DNA of 64,000 nucleotides from Halobacillus andaensis (GCF_014636475.1 NZ_BMEL01000001.1:1116001-1180000), one strand, 5' to 3'. Counted from the first letter of the stretch, positions 50,625 through 61,092 are shown. Translations and numbers: made by a program. The notes: generated by a model not told the origin, from the sequence alone.

Positions 50625-51794
50625 TTGATAAAAACTAAATCCCTGCTTTTACTTTGCATTTTTTTATTTTTCAGTAACTCGATTATTACGTTAATCATCA
50701 GTTATTTGCCCGTTTATTTTGATGATAAAGGCTTTACAGGTTCCGAAATCGGCTTCTTACTAGCGATCGGTCCTTTAATTGGATTATTCTCTCAGCCGAT
50801 GTGGGGCTATTTTAGTGACAAATACAAGACAGTAAAAAAAACTCTCCTTTTATGTCTGACAGGTCTGCTGATTAGCAGTTTATTTTTGTTTAAAATGAAC
50901 ACGTTTACATCATTAATTTTGATTGGAGCATTCTTTTTTCTCTTTATGTCTGCCCTTGGAGGTCTGGGTGACAACCTCGCTAAGAAAACATCGATCCAAA
51001 GGGGCATTCCTTTTGGGAAGATTCGCATGTGGGGATCAGTAGGTTTTGCCTGTACGTCGTTAATCAGCGGAAAAATCCTCTCAATCATTGGCATCGAAAA
51101 CTTGTTTTATCCCTTTCTCATAGTCGTTCTGATGACCATTCTCGTCGGATTCACCTTAAGCGATGCGTCCATTAGCAGTAAACCCGTAGCCTTAGCCGAT
51201 GCAGCAAAACTAGTGATTAACAAGAAATTAGCCGCCTTCCTGCTTATCGTTCTATTTGTTACGACGACTCATCGGACGAATGATAACTTTATAGGCATGT
51301 ATGTAAAAGAAATCGGCGGAGATGCCAGTTTAATCGGATGGGTTTGGTTCATCGGGGTCATGAGCGAAGCACTTGTGTTTGCCTTTAGTGCTCTTTGGTT
51401 TAGACGGTTCCAGCCGCTTACGTTCATTATTTTTGCAAGCTTACTGTACAGCTTCCGCTGGCTATTAATGTCGGCAGCAACCCAGCCTTTTGAAATCTTG
51501 ATTCTTCAAGTGACGCATGGCATCTGTTTTGCGGTAATTTATGTTGCCTCGTTAGAGTTTTTAAGTGATATCGTTCCAAATGAGTTGCAATCAACAGGTC
51601 ATCTACTGTTTTTAAGTGTAAGCTTTGGTCTTTCTGGAATTATTGGGGCTTTATTTGGAGGGTTTACACTCGACACGTTTGGCGGTTCAGTTCTTTATCA
51701 ATGGTTAGGCTATATTGCGCTCATAGGATCAATTGGACTTATTGTCTACCGATTATTTTACCGTCTGGCTCCTCAAAAACAAGTTTATCAATAG
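50625..51794 (+). CDS. MFS transporter (MFS_1-like/HcaT-like)
   Basis: The product has 389 residues from TTG 50625, nine bases after AAGGAG, and about twelve helices. The cytoplasmic loop motif is MWGYFSDKYKTVKKTLLLC, and YGxxR-like SVGFACTSLISGKILSIIGI agrees with the MFS_1_like branch (HcaT, nucleoside symporters). RFQPLTFIIFASLLYSFRWL opens the second half. Substrate unknown; it may link to the pyrimidine cluster only by distance, which I do not claim. Confidence 0.85.
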   Translation: MIKTKSLLLLCIFLFFSNSIITLIISYLPVYFDDKGFTGSEIGFLLAIGPLIGLFSQPMWGYFSDKYKTVKKTLLLCLTGLLISSLFLFKMNTFTSLILIGAFFFLFMSALGGLGDNLAKKTSIQRGIPFGKIRMWGSVGFACTSLISGKILSIIGIENLFYPFLIVVLMTILVGFTLSDASISSKPVALADAAKLVINKKLAAFLLIVLFVTTTHRTNDNFIGMYVKEIGGDASLIGWVWFIGVMSEALVFAFSALWFRRFQPLTFIIFASLLYSFRWLLMSAATQPFEILILQVTHGICFAVIYVASLEFLSDIVPNELQSTGHLLFLSVSFGLSGIIGALFGGFTLDTFGGSVLYQWLGYIALIGSIGLIVYRLFYRLAPQKQVYQ

Positions 51795-51888
51795 GCAGGT
51801 TTCACTTACTTTTTCAAAGCTGCAAATGATTATCACCTGTTCGGATCACGCTCTAACCATAAATGGGTTAGGGAACACGACAGACTCC

Positions 51889-51960
51889 TGCGGGAGATGG
51901 TTAGACTACCACAGAGGAGTATCATCATAACCCTCTCAGAGCGAGCTGTTTTTTCACCCC
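51889..51960. repeat. dispersed repeat, degraded copy D
   Basis: Only the GACTCCTGCGGGAGATGG block and scattered flanks remain, with a 51844-51958 region showing the AGAGCGAG/CTCTGAGAGC-like inverted ends. It lies just past the MFS gene stop. Weaker than copies A-C. Confidence 0.45.
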
Positions 51961-52012
51961 TTTACACTTCATTTTTAGGCACTGAAATGAAACAAAGTCT
52001 AATGAAAAAAAC

Positions 52013-52049
52013 CATTCCCTCACCACACAAGAAAAACGGTGAGGGAATG
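52013..52049 (-). terminator. terminator of the aminotransferase/alanine dehydrogenase unit
   Basis: A 12-bp stem CATTCCCTCACC/GGTGAGGGAATG with a 13-base loop and a U-tract on the minus strand, just past the ald stop. Confidence 0.9.
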
Positions 52050-52052
52050 AAC

Positions 52053-53183
52053 TTATACGATCGACTTCATTTGTATCGCTTGTTTTACATCCATGTACTC
52101 CATTTGGTGAGCATGAGCTACTTCTTTGTACGTCACACTTCCATTTACTACATTGAGTCCCTTTAATAAAGCTTTATCATCTAAACAAGCTTTCTCATAC
52201 CCTTTTTTAGCTATTTGACTCGCATAAGGGATCGTAACGTTCGTTAAAGCAAGTGTAGAAGTTTTTGGAACAGCACCCGGCATATTTCCCACGGCATAAT
52301 GCACGACCCCATGTTTCACATAGGTAGGGTCATCGTGAGTCGTCACCTGGTCCACAGTTTCTACAATTCCTCCTTGATCCACCGCGACGTCGACGATCAC
52401 AGAACCCTCTTTCATGGAGCTCACCATATTTTCACTTACAAGCTTTGGTGCCTTAGCCCCAGGAATGAGCACAGCTCCAACGACGAGATCAGACTCCCGC
52501 ACAGCTTCTTCCACATGTAAAGGATTGGACATTAAGGTGTTTACGGAAGTCCCGAACAAATCATCTAATTGACGCAGGCGTTCAGGGTTGAGATCGAGAA
52601 TGTTCACGTCTGCCCCTAAACCAATCGCGATTTTCACGGCATTGGTTCCTACAACACCGCCACCGATCACCGTAACTTTCCCTCTCTTCACCCCAGGTAC
52701 GCCGCCAAGCAGCACGCCTTTGCCACCTTTTGGCTTTTCTAGAAATTGTGCTCCAATTTGTGTAGCCATGCGTCCGGCTACTTCACTCATTGGAGTGAGC
52801 AATGGCAGCATTCCATTTTGCAGCTGAACCGTTTCATAAGCAATGGCGGTTACATTTTTTTCTACAAGGGCCTTTGTTAATCCTTTTTCAGCAGCTAAAT
52901 GGAGATAGGCAAATAAAATTAAGCCGTCATAAAAGTATTTGTATTCTTCAGCAATTGGTTCTTTTACTTTAATCACCATTTCTTGAGCCCATGCCTCCGC
53001 CGGTGAACCAACTATACGTGCCCCCATGGCTTCATATTGCTCATCTGTAAAGCCAGAATGGACCCCCGCGGTTGTTTCGATCAAAACGTCGTGTCCTTCA
53101 TTCGTAAGGCTCAAAACTCCTGCTGGTGTAATGGCGACACGATTTTCATTATTTTTTATTTCTTTAGGAATGCCTATACGCAT
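52053..53183 (-). CDS. ald: alanine dehydrogenase
   Basis: ATG 53183 follows GGGAGGTG; the product has 376 residues. [20 protein letters not shown] opens it, the catalytic Lys is in [13 protein letters not shown] near residue 75 and the His in [12 protein letters not shown] near 96. NAD binds at [20 protein letters not shown] near residue 170. It oxidises L-alanine to pyruvate and ammonium. In this cluster it would regenerate the pyruvate consumed by the upstream aminotransferase, a frequent arrangement. The gap to the aminotransferase gene is 29 bases. Confidence 0.95.
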   Translation of the reverse strand: MRIGIPKEIKNNENRVAITPAGVLSLTNEGHDVLIETTAGVHSGFTDEQYEAMGARIVGSPAEAWAQEMVIKVKEPIAEEYKYFYDGLILFAYLHLAAEKGLTKALVEKNVTAIAYETVQLQNGMLPLLTPMSEVAGRMATQIGAQFLEKPKGGKGVLLGGVPGVKRGKVTVIGGGVVGTNAVKIAIGLGADVNILDLNPERLRQLDDLFGTSVNTLMSNPLHVEEAVRESDLVVGAVLIPGAKAPKLVSENMVSSMKEGSVIVDVAVDQGGIVETVDQVTTHDDPTYVKHGVVHYAVGNMPGAVPKTSTLALTNVTIPYASQIAKKGYEKACLDDKALLKGLNVVNGSVTYKEVAHAHQMEYMDVKQAIQMKSIV

Positions 53184-53212
53184 TCGTTTCACCTCCCAGG
53201 ACATGCCACGGC

Positions 53213-54553
53213 TTATAATTGTTTAATTCCATCGACCATCGTATTGATTAACAAAACGAGATCTTCTTCTTCAATCGATAAAGGCGGCGCAATCGTAAGG
53301 ACGTTATTAAATCCAGCAACAGTCATACCATTCTTTCCGATAAAGATGCCTTTTTTCTTACAGTACGCAATGACACTATTCACTTTACTTCCTTCAAGAG
53401 GCGCTTTGGTTGCTTTGTTTTCTACTAATTCGATCCCAATCAGCAACCCTTTTCCTCGAACGTTACCTACATTCGCATGGTTCTGGAGACGATCCGTCAA
53501 TTCCTGCCTCACTCGTTCACCCAGCTCTCTGGAACGGTCAAATAGTTTTTCATTTTCCAAAATCTCAATGTTCTTTAAAGCTAAAGCACATGCCGCCGGA
53601 TTTCCTCCAAATGTATTAATATGACGGAAAAAGTCATATTGTTCCTCACCCGTAAAAGCTTCATAAATTTCCCGCTTTACAGCTGTGGCTGATAACGGTA
53701 AATAAGCACTTGTAATCCCTTTTGCCATCGTCACTATATCCGGCTTCACACCATAGTTCATAAATCCAAATGGTTTCCCTGTTCTCCCGAAACCACAAAT
53801 GACTTCATCAGCGATTAATAGGGCGCCATGACGCTCACAAATTTCTTGAACTTCCGCCATATATTCTTCTGGGGGAACAATTACGCCGCCACCTGTAATA
53901 ATCGGCTCCATGATCATTCCAGCGATGGTATCGCTCATCTCCCACGTCATCACTTGATCAATTTGCTGTGCGCCCCATCTGTCTTTTTCGCTATGATCAT
54001 TTCGATATGTATCTGGCGGGGAAACATGAAGGAATCCTGGTCCTAACGGTTCATATTTGTACTTCCGTTCAGCTTGGCCGGTAGCTGCCAGAGCCCCAGT
54101 GGAATTTCCATGATAAGCTCGATACCTGGAAACGAATTTATACCGGTGATGATCTCCGTTTTGCTGGTGGTATTGTCTCGCAATTTTAAAAGCCGCTTCG
54201 TTTGCTTCAGATCCGCTGTTTGAAAAGAACACAACATAGTCGCCGCCTAAAAGCTCACTTACTTTTTCACTTAATTGAATGGCAGGTTCATGGCTTTGAG
54301 TTAAAGGCATATAAGATAATTCTTTTAACTGTTCATAGGCCGCTTCCGCTAATTCTTCTCTTCCATATCCGACATTTACACACCATAACCCGGACATTGC
54401 ATCTAAATATTGGTTTCCATCTATATCCGTAATCCAGGATCCTTTTGCACTTTTGGCCACCATTGTAGCGTTTGGCGTGTAAGGCTTCATTGAATGCCAA
54501 ACATACTTCTCATCTTTTGCAAGTACATCTTGAGTCACCTGAGCTTTTGTCAA
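53213..54553 (-). CDS. omega-amino acid:pyruvate aminotransferase (class III)
   Basis: The product has 446 residues. [20 protein letters not shown] is the class III entry motif, [20 protein letters not shown] binds the PLP phosphate, [17 protein letters not shown] carries the Asp, and the Schiff-base Lys is in [17 protein letters not shown] near residue 280. This family includes beta-alanine:pyruvate and taurine:pyruvate transaminases. With dihydropyrimidinase and ureidopropionase upstream, beta-alanine is the likely donor, giving malonate semialdehyde and alanine. Confidence 0.92.
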   Translation of the reverse strand: MTKAQVTQDVLAKDEKYVWHSMKPYTPNATMVAKSAKGSWITDIDGNQYLDAMSGLWCVNVGYGREELAEAAYEQLKELSYMPLTQSHEPAIQLSEKVSELLGGDYVVFFSNSGSEANEAAFKIARQYHQQNGDHHRYKFVSRYRAYHGNSTGALAATGQAERKYKYEPLGPGFLHVSPPDTYRNDHSEKDRWGAQQIDQVMTWEMSDTIAGMIMEPIITGGGVIVPPEEYMAEVQEICERHGALLIADEVICGFGRTGKPFGFMNYGVKPDIVTMAKGITSAYLPLSATAVKREIYEAFTGEEQYDFFRHINTFGGNPAACALALKNIEILENEKLFDRSRELGERVRQELTDRLQNHANVGNVRGKGLLIGIELVENKATKAPLEGSKVNSVIAYCKKKGIFIGKNGMTVAGFNNVLTIAPPLSIEEEDLVLLINTMVDGIKQL

Positions 54554-54571
54554 CGGAGATCCCCCCTCAAA

Positions 54572-54609
54572 ATAATTAAGAAAATAATTGTTAGAATTAT
54601 CTTAATTAT
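54572..54609 (-). promoter_or_regulatory. inverted repeat upstream of the aminotransferase gene
   Basis: Arms ATAATTAAGA (54572-54581) and TCTTAATTAT (54600-54609) with an 18-base spacer sit 20-55 bases before the start codon, the usual place of an operator. PucR from the neighbouring gene is a candidate binder; this is inference. Confidence 0.5.
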
Positions 54610-54715
54610 CTAATATCAGGCGGGAATTATCATTAGACATTCTGTCAAACAAATTACTTTCAACATTCACATAATGACTACAAATATATTCCATCCGTTT
54701 TTTCTCATAGAAAAA

Positions 54716-54736
54716 GCCTGCCCCGAAAGGACAGAC
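54716..54736 (-). terminator. terminator of the pucR-like gene
   Basis: On the minus strand GTCTGTCC pairs with GGGGCAGGC (with G-U pairs), followed by five U residues, directly after the stop codon at 54738. Confidence 0.65.
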
Positions 54737-54737
54737 G

Positions 54738-56330
54738 TTACTTTTTTATTGTTTTTTGATAATCGTGAGCAAGAATTGTAAATTCAATCACTTGTCTTTT
54801 TTCGGCTTCCATAAAATCTTTACCTAACAGCTGTTCGAGCTTTTCTAAACGATGGTACAGCGTCTGCCGTACGACAAAGATTTTCTTAGCTGTTTCTTTT
54901 TTGGAACCATTACATGCCAAATAAACTTTTAAGGTCTGCAGCAAGTTCGTTTTATTTTTCTGATCATATTCAATGATGGGTTCCAAGTACTCATTGATAA
55001 GGCTATTTAAATCACTATGCTTATGTACAAGAGAGATCAATCGATACATATGCATATCTTCATAGAAATATTTATACTGACCGGGCGGAACTTTTCCTTG
55101 GATCGATAACGTTTCTTTCGCCGTGTTAAAACTTTCATGGAGCTGATCTAGACGCCTCACATATTTACCGCCAGCGATTTGAAAAGAAGAAACATGGGCA
55201 TCTTCCAAGATCTTTTCCAGCCGGTCGATTCCTTTAGCCGTTCGGCTTTTCCAATCTTCTTCGCCTTCTTTATTCAAGAGAATAAACGTAAGAAGGTGGC
55301 GCTTCTCTACTGGAAATACAAAATAACCTTTCTGATCAAATACATTTTGGATCAGCATATTTAAATACGTAACATCCGTATTTAAAGGCTCATTTTTCTT
55401 CGTTTTTATTTTAACAATAAGTACAACAGCTCCTGATACGGAACCATTCATTTTATAAACAGTAAGGTGTTCATTAATTTCATCGAAGCTATGTACGCCT
55501 TGCAGCCATTCGAGCATCCATTCCGTTTCTTCAGCTTTCCGTTTTTCTTCCGTATAGAGTTCACGCAACAAATATTGAGCCAAAGCCGTAGCCGTACGAT
55601 CTAATAAAAGAGATTCAAACTCTCCAAATTCTCTCACATGGGATAGCAAGTAAATAGTAGCAAACTCTCTTTCAAACACTTGAACCGGCTGCTTTAAAAC
55701 TTTTTCAGTGTTGGTCGCTTTAAGCTGATCAATGGTGGCTAACAATTGTTCTCGTTCTGTCTCTTTCACAGCTGGAATCGTAACCACCTGGTGATCGTTG
55801 GCTATATAAACGAGCTGGCAATTTAAATATTGCTGCAAGTATTTAAGAATTTCAAAAGAGTTGTCGATCGACAATAGCTTTTTATTTAATCGTTGAGAGT
55901 AGTCTTCTAGATTTGTAATGAGCTCGTACTGTTGATTAATTAAATCTGAATGGATATCTTGCGTTATTTCTACAAATGACACTTCCTCTTCAAACGTAAT
56001 GATGGGAAAGTCATGTTGGTTGGCTAACGTGATGGCTTCCTCAGGAATCTTGTCAATGAAACTTCCTAGTTCAATGCACAATCCAGCCACATTTCGTTGA
56101 ATTAATTGATCTAATAATGAAAGAAACAGTTCATCGTTTTCTTTCCAACCAAACCCTGTGGACAGGACGAGTTCTCCGCCTTTTAAATTTTCTCTAACCT
56201 CAGTAATTTCAAATACGTGAACCCACTTGACGAGGCGGTCCAGTCCTTTATCTCCTGCTACGACGCTGGCGCATTTAAAATGGTCTCTTCCTAAAATGGT
56301 ATGTATTGAAAAAGCAAAGTGACTCTTCAT
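54738..56330 (-). CDS. PucR-family transcriptional activator
   Basis: The product has 530 residues. The N-terminal PucR ligand domain shows RDHFKCASVVAGDKGLDRLV then KWVHVFEITEVRENLKGGEL and VLSTGFGW. The centre is a GGDEF-like degenerate domain, and the C-terminal helix-turn-helix is in VYLACNGSKKETAKKIFVVR then QTLYHRLEKLEQLLG. In Bacilli PucR senses purine or pyrimidine breakdown products and activates catabolic operons. It lies in the middle of the uracil cluster and has its own terminator. Confidence 0.93.
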   Translation of the reverse strand: MKSHFAFSIHTILGRDHFKCASVVAGDKGLDRLVKWVHVFEITEVRENLKGGELVLSTGFGWKENDELFLSLLDQLIQRNVAGLCIELGSFIDKIPEEAITLANQHDFPIITFEEEVSFVEITQDIHSDLINQQYELITNLEDYSQRLNKKLLSIDNSFEILKYLQQYLNCQLVYIANDHQVVTIPAVKETEREQLLATIDQLKATNTEKVLKQPVQVFEREFATIYLLSHVREFGEFESLLLDRTATALAQYLLRELYTEEKRKAEETEWMLEWLQGVHSFDEINEHLTVYKMNGSVSGAVVLIVKIKTKKNEPLNTDVTYLNMLIQNVFDQKGYFVFPVEKRHLLTFILLNKEGEEDWKSRTAKGIDRLEKILEDAHVSSFQIAGGKYVRRLDQLHESFNTAKETLSIQGKVPPGQYKYFYEDMHMYRLISLVHKHSDLNSLINEYLEPIIEYDQKNKTNLLQTLKVYLACNGSKKETAKKIFVVRQTLYHRLEKLEQLLGKDFMEAEKRQVIEFTILAHDYQKTIKK

Positions 56331-56411
56331 AGAATGACCCCTTATTCAAAGGTACTATAATTTTTCAGAAAAATCTATAAAATATAAGGGGGCATTCAAG
56401 AACACATGAAA

Positions 56412-56435
56412 AAGAGACGGCGGTTCCCGTCTCTT
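56412..56435 (-). terminator. terminator after the small unknown gene
   Basis: Stem AAGAGACGG/CCGTCTCTT, followed by five U residues on the minus strand, between the small gene and pucR. Confidence 0.88.
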
Positions 56436-56456
56436 CTCTCCTATTGTTATAGAATT

Positions 56457-56687
56457 TTATTTGGTCTGTTTCTGCTGTTGAAAGAGGATCGTAGAAAAAT
56501 ATTTTCGCGAGTCTGGATGCAGAATTTGAAGTCTCTCCTTCTTTTCTTTTTTTGGGTCATTTCCTTCATAGGTGAATTCAATAAATGCCCCGCTTAGGTT
56601 CTCAGTCACAGCCGTCATGACGTAACCCTGTTCTAGTAAAAAATCGATCTTTTCTCTTTCTAATGCAAATTCACGATAAGATGACAT
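56457..56687 (-). CDS. small conserved protein of the pyrimidine cluster, unknown
   Basis: Start ATG 56687 is six bases after GAGGAGG; the ATG at 56693 touches it. The product has 76 residues: SSYREFALEREKIDFLLEQG then YVMTAVTENLSGAFIEFTYE, with a lysine-rich segment and a Gln-rich tail. No signal peptide or helix in the membrane. It is 26 bases after the NCS1 permease gene and before a terminator. A regulatory or partner role for the permease is possible; I do not recognise the family. Confidence 0.7.
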   Translation of the reverse strand: MSSYREFALEREKIDFLLEQGYVMTAVTENLSGAFIEFTYEGNDPKKEKKERLQILHPDSRKYFSTILFQQQKQTK

Positions 56688-56713
56688 GATCATCCTCCTC
56701 TACTCTAATCAGA

Positions 56714-58207
56714 TTAGGCGTCGATTTTCGTCGGCCCTGATTCTGTGCCCGTTTTCTTCCCTAATTTTTCTTCCACAAAAGCTTCTCCAATTTCCCAGTC
56801 GCGGCCTACCGTAATACCGAGGTATTCATTGTCATCCGGATTTTCAATCTCCGCTTGCAGATACTTTTTAAAATACCAGTACTTAGCGAGAAAGTAATAA
56901 CAGACGGCTCCTACGAGAAATCCGACAAAGAAAGAGTAGTTACTGAAGGTGTAAGCTGCAATACTTCCTATTACCCAGGAAATCATTCCAGCCCAGTTTA
57001 CTCCACCTTGATAAGAGAACTGGCCTTCTTTTTTATACAGATCGTAAACATTCATCCTTCTTTTTCGTAACAAATAATAATCGGCAAAAATAATCCCTAC
57101 TATTACAGAAAGAATAGCTGCGGCAACAAGAAGGACCGGAATTAACAGGTTAAACACACTCCACGGCTGAATCACCGTACCAACCAGTCCTGCGATAAAA
57201 ACCCCGCCCCAGAACGGAAGCTTTGGTCCTCCTACATTAGAGAAAATCGTAGCAGCCGGTACGATATTTGCAGAGACGTTTGTAGACCATTGAGCCAGTA
57301 CAATCATTAGCAAAAGAACACCTAATACAATTCCGCTGGCTGCTTCCTGCAACGCGACGACAGGATCGTAATTGGCTACTGAAATATAAGATACAGCACC
57401 GAGCACGACGATAAAGGTTTGAGTAAGTGGTAAAGCAATTAAACTCCCTACCATAGCCCCTTTATTTCGCTTAAACCAGTTTCTTTCAAACTTAGGAGCT
57501 TTGATGAAGCGCGAAATAGAAGAAACGTCTGCAGCCAATGTGGCCCAAAACCCCATATTACTAACCACTACAACAACAAACGCTGTGAACGCGGCACCGC
57601 CTGTGACCGGGCTCTCTACCCATGACCAAATATCTCTTCCCGCTTCAGTAGCTGAACCCGCTAACGTGTAATACATCCATATGCCAATCAGAATGATAAC
57701 GGGAGCGGCTAAGTCAGCAAATTTCTCTACCGCTTTAATTCCTAAAGCCGTGTTTAATAATTGAAATAAAGCAAATATGATATAGCAGGTGATCCAGCTG
57801 TCGAATCCAAATAAAATATTTAATATACCGTTCATCGCAGTTGAACCAAAATAAGTATTAATCCCAAACCACATGGAAGCTGCTACCCCTCTGACGACAG
57901 AAGGAAAGTGCGTACCTAATGTCCCAAAAGGTGCCCTCATATAAACAGGAAAGGATATCCCATGTTCAATTCCAATATCTGCAGTCATCGTGATGGCAAG
58001 TCCAATAAGTATCGTACCTAACAGAGTTCCAAGAACAACGGCCAACAGAGAAATTGACTGAACACCAGCGCCGCCAATAGCAAAAGCTGCTAAAACGACC
58101 GCCATACCTACCCACATAAACGAAAAACCAAGCGTACTAATTTTCTTTTCACGATGAGGAATTGGCATTAGATCGGGCGACATTAAATGCTGATCTTTTT
58201 TGTCCAT
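56714..58207 (-). CDS. NCS1-family nucleobase permease
   Basis: The product has 497 residues and about twelve helices. LMPIPHREKKISTLGFSFMW near the N-terminus and MWFGINTYFGSTAMNGILNI, with the substrate-contact loop, are characteristic of NCS1 transporters for uracil, allantoin or hydantoin. ADVSSISRFIKAPKFERNWF is the conserved loop after helix 6. Its place in a dihydropyrimidinase operon favours uracil/thymine or dihydropyrimidines as cargo. Confidence 0.93.
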   Translation of the reverse strand: MDKKDQHLMSPDLMPIPHREKKISTLGFSFMWVGMAVVLAAFAIGGAGVQSISLLAVVLGTLLGTILIGLAITMTADIGIEHGISFPVYMRAPFGTLGTHFPSVVRGVAASMWFGINTYFGSTAMNGILNILFGFDSWITCYIIFALFQLLNTALGIKAVEKFADLAAPVIILIGIWMYYTLAGSATEAGRDIWSWVESPVTGGAAFTAFVVVVVSNMGFWATLAADVSSISRFIKAPKFERNWFKRNKGAMVGSLIALPLTQTFIVVLGAVSYISVANYDPVVALQEAASGIVLGVLLLMIVLAQWSTNVSANIVPAATIFSNVGGPKLPFWGGVFIAGLVGTVIQPWSVFNLLIPVLLVAAAILSVIVGIIFADYYLLRKRRMNVYDLYKKEGQFSYQGGVNWAGMISWVIGSIAAYTFSNYSFFVGFLVGAVCYYFLAKYWYFKKYLQAEIENPDDNEYLGITVGRDWEIGEAFVEEKLGKKTGTESGPTKIDA

Positions 58208-58246
58208 GTACAGGAATCCTCCTAATTTTACCTATAAATTTTTTAT

Positions 58247-58283
58247 GAACTGCCTGACGTGTAAAGGTTAAGCCAGGCAGTTC
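58247..58283. terminator. hairpin between dihydropyrimidinase and permease genes
   Basis: A 10-bp stem GAACTGCCTG/CAGGCAGTTC lies in the gap. No U-tract follows on the minus strand, so it may only lower read-through or stabilise the mRNA. Confidence 0.5.
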
Positions 58284-58313
58284 TTTCTATTTAAGAAACT
58301 TCATAAAAATCTA

Positions 58314-59732
58314 TTATTTAATTGTGAGTTGTTCTTGGGAGGATAATTTAAAATCACCATAACGGGCACGTTTTAAATACTGCCCGGAACCTAATGTGCC
58401 AACAAACTTCTTATCACGGACTACAAACTCCCCGCGGGATAGTACGCTGACTGGCTGGCCTGTCACTTTCATCCCTTCAAATGGATTGTAATCTGCTGCC
58501 ATATGACTTGTCTCCACCGAAATTGTGCGTTCTACTTTCGGATCAAAGATGACGATATCAGCATCTGCTCCAACAGAAATTGTACCTTTCTGAGGGAATA
58601 AACCAAATGTTTTCGCCACTCGCGTGGATGTAATATCAACGAACTGATTTAACGTGATTCTTCCTTTTTTCACCCCTTCAGAGAAGAGGATGCTCACACG
58701 GTCTTCAATAATTGGACCGCCATTAGGAATCTTCGTAAAGTCTCCTTTGCCTAAATCCTTCTGCCCGTTAAAATCAAAAGAACATTGGTCGGATCCTAAC
58801 GTTTGAAGTTCCCCATTTTTCAATGCGTTCCATAACACTTCCTGATTATGCTTTTCTCTCAATGGCGGTGACCAGACATATTTAGCTCCTTCAAAGTTCG
58901 GCTTCTCCAGATAACTTTGATCGAGCACTAAATATTGAGGACACGTTTCTCCCCATACGTCATACCCCTTCTTACGAGCCTCTGAAATTTTTTCGACCGC
59001 TTCCTGACATGACACGTGCACGACATAAAGCTGCGAATTTGCCAGCCCCGTCAATTGAGCCGCACGCCCAGTCGCTTCCCCTTCCGCTTCAGGCGGGCGA
59101 GTCAGCGCATGATAGATCGGGTCTGTATTCCCTTTTTGTAAAGCTTTTTTCACTAAGTGATCAATAACGTCCCCATTTTCTGCATGTACCATGACTAAGG
59201 CACCAAGCCTTTTCGCTTCTTCAAGCGTACGGAAAAGTGTTTCATCATCCGCTTGGAAGACATTTTTATAAGCCATAAAAACTTTAAATGAAGTAATACC
59301 TTCATCTTCAATGACGCTAGGAAGCTGATCAATAACCGCATCATTGATTTCACCAATCATCAAGTGGAAGCTGTAGTCGATCACTGATTTTTCTCTCGAC
59401 TTCGCATGCCATTGGTCAATTGAGTTTTGAAGGGGTTCCCCTTTGTTCGTTAAGCAGAAATCGATGACAGTTGTCGTGCCGCCAAATGCTGCAGCAATCG
59501 TACCTGTTTCAAAGTCATCTTTACTGACTGTCCCGCCAAAAGGCATTTCTAAGTGAGTGTGTGGATCCACTCCCCCGGGAAAAACGTAATGACCCTCTGC
59601 ATCAATTACTTCTGCACCGGGGTCTGATAAATCTTGTCCGATTAACGCAATCTTTTCGTTTTCGACTAGAATGTCTGCTTTAAATGTATCGGATGCCGTC
59701 ACAATAACTCCATTTTTAATAATTTTCTTCAT
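58314..59732 (-). CDS. hydA: dihydropyrimidinase (hydantoinase)
   Basis: The product has 472 residues in the amidohydrolase superfamily. Metal ligands are in GGVDPHTHLEMPFGGTVSKD, the carbamylated Lys in GITSFKVFMAYKNV near 150, His in VHAENGDVI and YVVHVSCQEAVEKI, and Asp in LGSDQCSFDFNGQKDLGKG. It opens dihydrouracil or dihydrothymine to N-carbamoyl-beta-amino acids. It lies 37 bases after preA in the same orientation. Confidence 0.94.
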   Translation of the reverse strand: MKKIIKNGVIVTASDTFKADILVENEKIALIGQDLSDPGAEVIDAEGHYVFPGGVDPHTHLEMPFGGTVSKDDFETGTIAAAFGGTTTVIDFCLTNKGEPLQNSIDQWHAKSREKSVIDYSFHLMIGEINDAVIDQLPSVIEDEGITSFKVFMAYKNVFQADDETLFRTLEEAKRLGALVMVHAENGDVIDHLVKKALQKGNTDPIYHALTRPPEAEGEATGRAAQLTGLANSQLYVVHVSCQEAVEKISEARKKGYDVWGETCPQYLVLDQSYLEKPNFEGAKYVWSPPLREKHNQEVLWNALKNGELQTLGSDQCSFDFNGQKDLGKGDFTKIPNGGPIIEDRVSILFSEGVKKGRITLNQFVDITSTRVAKTFGLFPQKGTISVGADADIVIFDPKVERTISVETSHMAADYNPFEGMKVTGQPVSVLSRGEFVVRDKKFVGTLGSGQYLKRARYGDFKLSSQEQLTIK

Positions 59733-59769
59733 CGTAGCCCTCCTTGTATATTGGTAGAAAATAAATAAC

Positions 59770-61056
59770 TTACTTCACTAGTTTCACGTCACATGATGCT
59801 GTAGCACCAATAGCCGCCTGTCTTTCGTTCCACGTCATTGGCGGCTTGCCGTTATCGTAGTCGACCATGTCGATAGCTCCATCAACAGGACAGACGATTG
59901 AACATAAATTACATCCTACACAGTCTTCTTCACGTACGCGCAAGATATCGTTGCCATTTTCATCTTTCAGCATATCGATACATTGGTGAGACGTGTCTTC
60001 ACAGGCAATATGACATTTATTACAGTTAATGCATACGTCATTATTGATTTTCGCAACGATCTGATGATTGAGATCTAAGTTTCCCCAGTCAGAGTACCGT
60101 TCAACCGATTTTCCAACAAGGTCCATGACAGAGCCAATGCCTTTATCATCTAAATAATTATTTAATCCATCTTTCATATCCTCTACAATACTAAATCCAT
60201 GGTGCATCGCAGCCGTACATACTTGTACACCAGTCGCTCCCATAAGCATAAATTCAACGGCTTCACGCCAGCTCGATACGCCACCCATTCCTGAGATCGG
60301 AACATTAATGTTCCGATGACGGGCACACTCCGCGACCATGTTAAGGGCGATTGGTTTGACCGCTGGACCGCAATATCCTCCATGCGCCCCTTTGCCTGCC
60401 ACGTTTGGAATCGTATCCCACGAGTCAATATCCACCCCAGCTAAACTATTAATGGTATTAATCATACTTACAGCATCCGCTCCGCCGCGAACGGCAGCCT
60501 CGGCTGTGAAGGTAATATCCGTTATATTTGGCGTAAGCTTAACAATAACCGGAGTTTCGGCCGCTTCTTTTGCCCACATCGTTTGTTTCTCAACAAGTTC
60601 AGGTACTTGTCCGGAAGCTGCTCCCATTCCACGTTCTGCCATCCCGTGAGGACATCCAAAGTTGAGCTCTAATCCATCTACCCCAACCTCTTCTACCCGC
60701 TTAACAATTTCATGCCACTTCTCCTGGGTAGGCTCAACCATTAAAGAAGCGATGATCGCGTGGTTTGGAAAACGTTTCTTCGTTTCATAAATCTCTTTTA
60801 AGTTCACCTCAAGCGGCCGGTCGGTTATCAATTCAATATTGTTAAAGCCAGCCATGTTCTGGCCGTTGAAACTTACCCCGGCGAAACGGGAAGATACGTT
60901 TAAAATGGGGTCTCCTAATGTCTTCCACACAGCTCCACCCCAGCCCGCTTCAAACGCACGCTGTACTTGATATCCTGAGTTCGTTGGAGGAGCAGAAGCT
61001 AACCAAAAGGGATTGGGAGATTCTATTCCTGCAAGATTTAGTCTCAAATCTGCCAT
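59770..61056 (-). CDS. preA: NAD-dependent dihydropyrimidine dehydrogenase, subunit PreA
   Basis: The product has 428 residues. The N-terminal FMN barrel is dihydroorotate-dehydrogenase-like: LAGIESPNPFWLASAPPTNS, the FMN contacts in VDGLELNFGCPHGMAERGMG, and the catalytic Cys in KGAHGGYCGPAVKPIALNMV. Two [4Fe-4S] ferredoxin clusters follow (CINCNKCHIACED and CVGCNLCSIVCPV). It partners with PreT to reduce uracil or thymine at the expense of NADH, or the reverse. Confidence 0.95.
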   Translation of the reverse strand: MADLRLNLAGIESPNPFWLASAPPTNSGYQVQRAFEAGWGGAVWKTLGDPILNVSSRFAGVSFNGQNMAGFNNIELITDRPLEVNLKEIYETKKRFPNHAIIASLMVEPTQEKWHEIVKRVEEVGVDGLELNFGCPHGMAERGMGAASGQVPELVEKQTMWAKEAAETPVIVKLTPNITDITFTAEAAVRGGADAVSMINTINSLAGVDIDSWDTIPNVAGKGAHGGYCGPAVKPIALNMVAECARHRNINVPISGMGGVSSWREAVEFMLMGATGVQVCTAAMHHGFSIVEDMKDGLNNYLDDKGIGSVMDLVGKSVERYSDWGNLDLNHQIVAKINNDVCINCNKCHIACEDTSHQCIDMLKDENGNDILRVREEDCVGCNLCSIVCPVDGAIDMVDYDNGKPPMTWNERQAAIGATASCDVKLVK

Positions 61057-61092
61057 TCTATTACGCCTCCTTAAATATAAATCGTTCTGTTT

